Positions 5,898 through 7,169 of a stretch of 7,169 nt of DNA are shown piece by piece. Within the stretch, counting starts at the first letter, position 1. Every line of letters begins with the position of its first letter. The notes under the pieces were generated by a model. That model did not search any database, had not been told where the DNA came from, and saw only the letters and a program-made list of their open reading frames with translations. The DNA is from Methanothrix sp. Lineage in GTDB: Archaea > Halobacteriota > Methanosarcinia > Methanotrichales > Methanotrichaceae. Position numbers and translations under genes: made by a program. The stretch covers positions 1-7,169 of the forward strand of contig JAAZNX010000147.1 of assembly GCA_012798025.1 (NCBI GenBank), given 5' to 3'.

Positions 5898-7114
5898 GCT
5901 TTTCGCATCCTCAAAGCAGCGCTCTTCAAAGCCTCTATGCCCGGCAGAGGTTCGCCCGAAAGATACGTAATACTCGCCCCGCCACCCATGCTCACGTGCG
6001 AGAACTTAGACTCCAGGCCAAGTTGCTCGATGGCCGCAACGCTGTGCCCTCCGCCAGCAATGGAATAACCAGATTCAGTAGCAGCTTTCAGTAGCTCGGA
6101 TGTGCCAAGACGGAACTTTTCCTGCTCGAAGATGCCCGTCGGTCCATTCAGAACTGTAACCTTTGCCTCCTTCATCTCTTTGGAATAGGCTACGATGGTC
6201 TCAAGTCCGATATCCGCAATCGGCAAGTCTGTGGGAAGTTTATTTACGGGGACTTCGACGCGCTCCCCATTTTTGTTCAGAGCTACGTCCACAGGCATGG
6301 CGATCTTGCCCGGATATTCCTTGAGGAGCTTTGCAGCTATTGGGATCTGCTCCAGGTACTCTTGATCCTCTATGAACTTCCGGTTGGCCTCACCGACGTT
6401 GATGCCCGCAGCCATCATGAAGACCGTTGCCACGACACCGGATGTCAAGATTTTATCTGCTCCGCCGCGGCCAAGGACGTTCTGGGTGACCTTGATGGAA
6501 TCGTCTGCTTTAGTGCCGCCCAAGGAGAAGACTGTGGGATGTTCGTGCCGTTTCAGGCCCCTGTCCAAGGCGGTGATCTCCCTGTCCATGAGAAGTCCAG
6601 CAACGCTTGGCAAGACCTCTGTAAAGCCGACCACAGAGCAGTGTGAGCGATGCGACACCGCAAAGGCGTCGTTGACAAATATATCAAATAGAGGTGCGAG
6701 CTTTCTCACCATGTGGCTCTTGGCATGGTCAGCAGCCGTTCGGGTGATGTTCTCTTCTGCATAAAAGCGGGTGTTTTCGAGGAGAAGAACCTCTCCAGGC
6801 TCCATGGATTTTATAGACTCTCTGGCGTGAGAGCCGAATATGTCATCAATATAGGTAACATCGCGGCGCAATAGCCGAGTTGCCTGGCGGGCATGAGCCT
6901 CCATTGTGGTATAGTCCTTCTTGCCTGCCCGGCTTTGATGCGCCATGAGGACCACCCTGCACCCCTCCAGGGCACGCAGAGTTTCTAAATGGCTCCTGAT
7001 GCGCTTATCATCCAGAATGTTTCCGCCAGGGTCCATGGGAGAATTGAAGTCCACCCTTACCAGGACCCTTTTATTATCGAGTATGACGTCATCCAACGTA
7101 AGATAATCCTTCAA
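5894..7114 (-). CDS. pgk: Phosphoglycerate kinase, archaeal type
   Basis: The enzyme transfers phosphate reversibly between 1,3-bisphosphoglycerate and ADP; in a methanogen it mainly serves gluconeogenesis. The 406-residue length is normal for archaea. The N-terminal, phosphoglycerate-binding domain has RVDFNSP (20-26), HQSRAG (59-64), ENTRF (113-117) and FVNDAFAVSHRSH (146-158). The C-terminal nucleotide-binding domain has GGTK (199-202), NGPTGIFE (323-330), GGGHS (354-358) and GGGA (377-380) followed by LSGEPLPG (385-392). GGGHS replaces the GGGD(S/T) of bacterial enzymes, which I believe is usual in archaea. The start is TTG (7114-7112), backed by GGAGG 7 bases upstream and by the expected N-terminal length; the next Met is residue 27, inside the conserved region. 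It stands alone on its strand, with its stop codon overlapping that of the DHH gene. Confidence 0.97.
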   Translation of the reverse strand: MKDYLTLDDVILDNKRVLVRVDFNSPMDPGGNILDDKRIRSHLETLRALEGCRVVLMAHQSRAGKKDYTTMEAHARQATRLLRRDVTYIDDIFGSHARESIKSMEPGEVLLLENTRFYAEENITRTAADHAKSHMVRKLAPLFDIFVNDAFAVSHRSHCSVVGFTEVLPSVAGLLMDREITALDRGLKRHEHPTVFSLGGTKADDSIKVTQNVLGRGGADKILTSGVVATVFMMAAGINVGEANRKFIEDQEYLEQIPIAAKLLKEYPGKIAMPVDVALNKNGERVEVPVNKLPTDLPIADIGLETIVAYSKEMKEAKVTVLNGPTGIFEQEKFRLGTSELLKAATESGYSIAGGGHSVAAIEQLGLESKFSHVSMGGGASITYLSGEPLPGIEALKSAALRMRKA

Positions 7115-7121
7115 CTCGGTT

Positions 7122-7126
7122 CCTCC
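7122..7126 (-). promoter_or_regulatory. Ribosome binding site deciding the TTG start of pgk
   Basis: The minus strand reads GGGAGGAACCGAG followed by TTG. The GGAGG core is 7 bases from the TTG, and no ATG is available before residue 27, so the TTG start is well supported. Confidence 0.8.
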
Positions 7127-7152
7127 CGGTGTGTTACGGGTTGACAGAAGGG

Positions 7153-7163
7153 ATATATATCAT
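7153..7163 (-). promoter_or_regulatory. Candidate TATA box of pgk
   Basis: On the minus strand TGATATATATCC lies about 40-50 bases before the TTG start. A transcript start about 25 bases downstream of the box would fall near 7132, giving a leader of about 20 bases that includes the GGAGG. The element is close to the window edge, so any factor-binding sites above it cannot be seen. Confidence 0.5.
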
Positions 7164-7169
7164 TGCTGA

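Noticed and set aside
6362..6764. Two overlapping plus-strand open frames inside pgk
   Set aside because: They are antisense to conserved pgk motifs, have no ribosome site and show no protein-like features.

Overview
The window looks like a piece of a euryarchaeal chromosome, most likely a methanogen of the Methanosarcinales (Methanothrix-like is my guess, from general resemblance only). The archaeal assignment rests on the C-terminal end of what looks like GatE (the archaea-specific tRNA amidotransferase), an Orc1/Cdc6 initiator, an archaeal-type phosphoglycerate kinase, and TATA-like boxes at archaeal distances from starts. Several starts have a GGAGG ribosome site 6-7 bases upstream; TTG and GTG starts are used.

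Layout. Bases 1-93 hold the 3' end of gatE, followed 4 bases later on the same strand by an Orc1/Cdc6-family AAA+ protein (98-1231). After a 76-base AT-rich gap with possible promoter elements and an inverted repeat come pstC (1308-2240) and pstA (2241-3488), the two membrane subunits of a phosphate-type ABC importer, head to tail with no gap. Neither the binding protein (pstS), the ATPase (pstB) nor phoU is next to them. PstA carries an extra N-terminal hydrophobic region of about 130 residues. A convergent gene of unknown function (3492-3980, minus) ends 3 bases after pstA. Upstream of it on the same strand, after a 190-base AT-rich spacer, is a small exported protein of unknown function (4171-4836, minus).

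A 122-base divergent promoter region separates the exported protein from a DHH/DHHA1 phosphoesterase (4959-5897, plus), which seems to be translated from a leaderless or nearly leaderless message. The DHH gene runs into phosphoglycerate kinase (5894-7114, minus), with the two stop codons overlapping. The pgk promoter lies at the right edge of the window.

Functionally this is mostly housekeeping: tRNA amidation, replication initiation, phosphate uptake, nucleotide or oligonucleotide turnover and glycolysis/gluconeogenesis. I see no mobile element, CRISPR array, tRNA, rRNA or obvious new multi-gene system. The points most worth a second look are the split Pst transporter with its extended PstA, the altered ATPase motifs of the Cdc6 paralogue, and the two unrecognised genes between pstA and the DHH gene.
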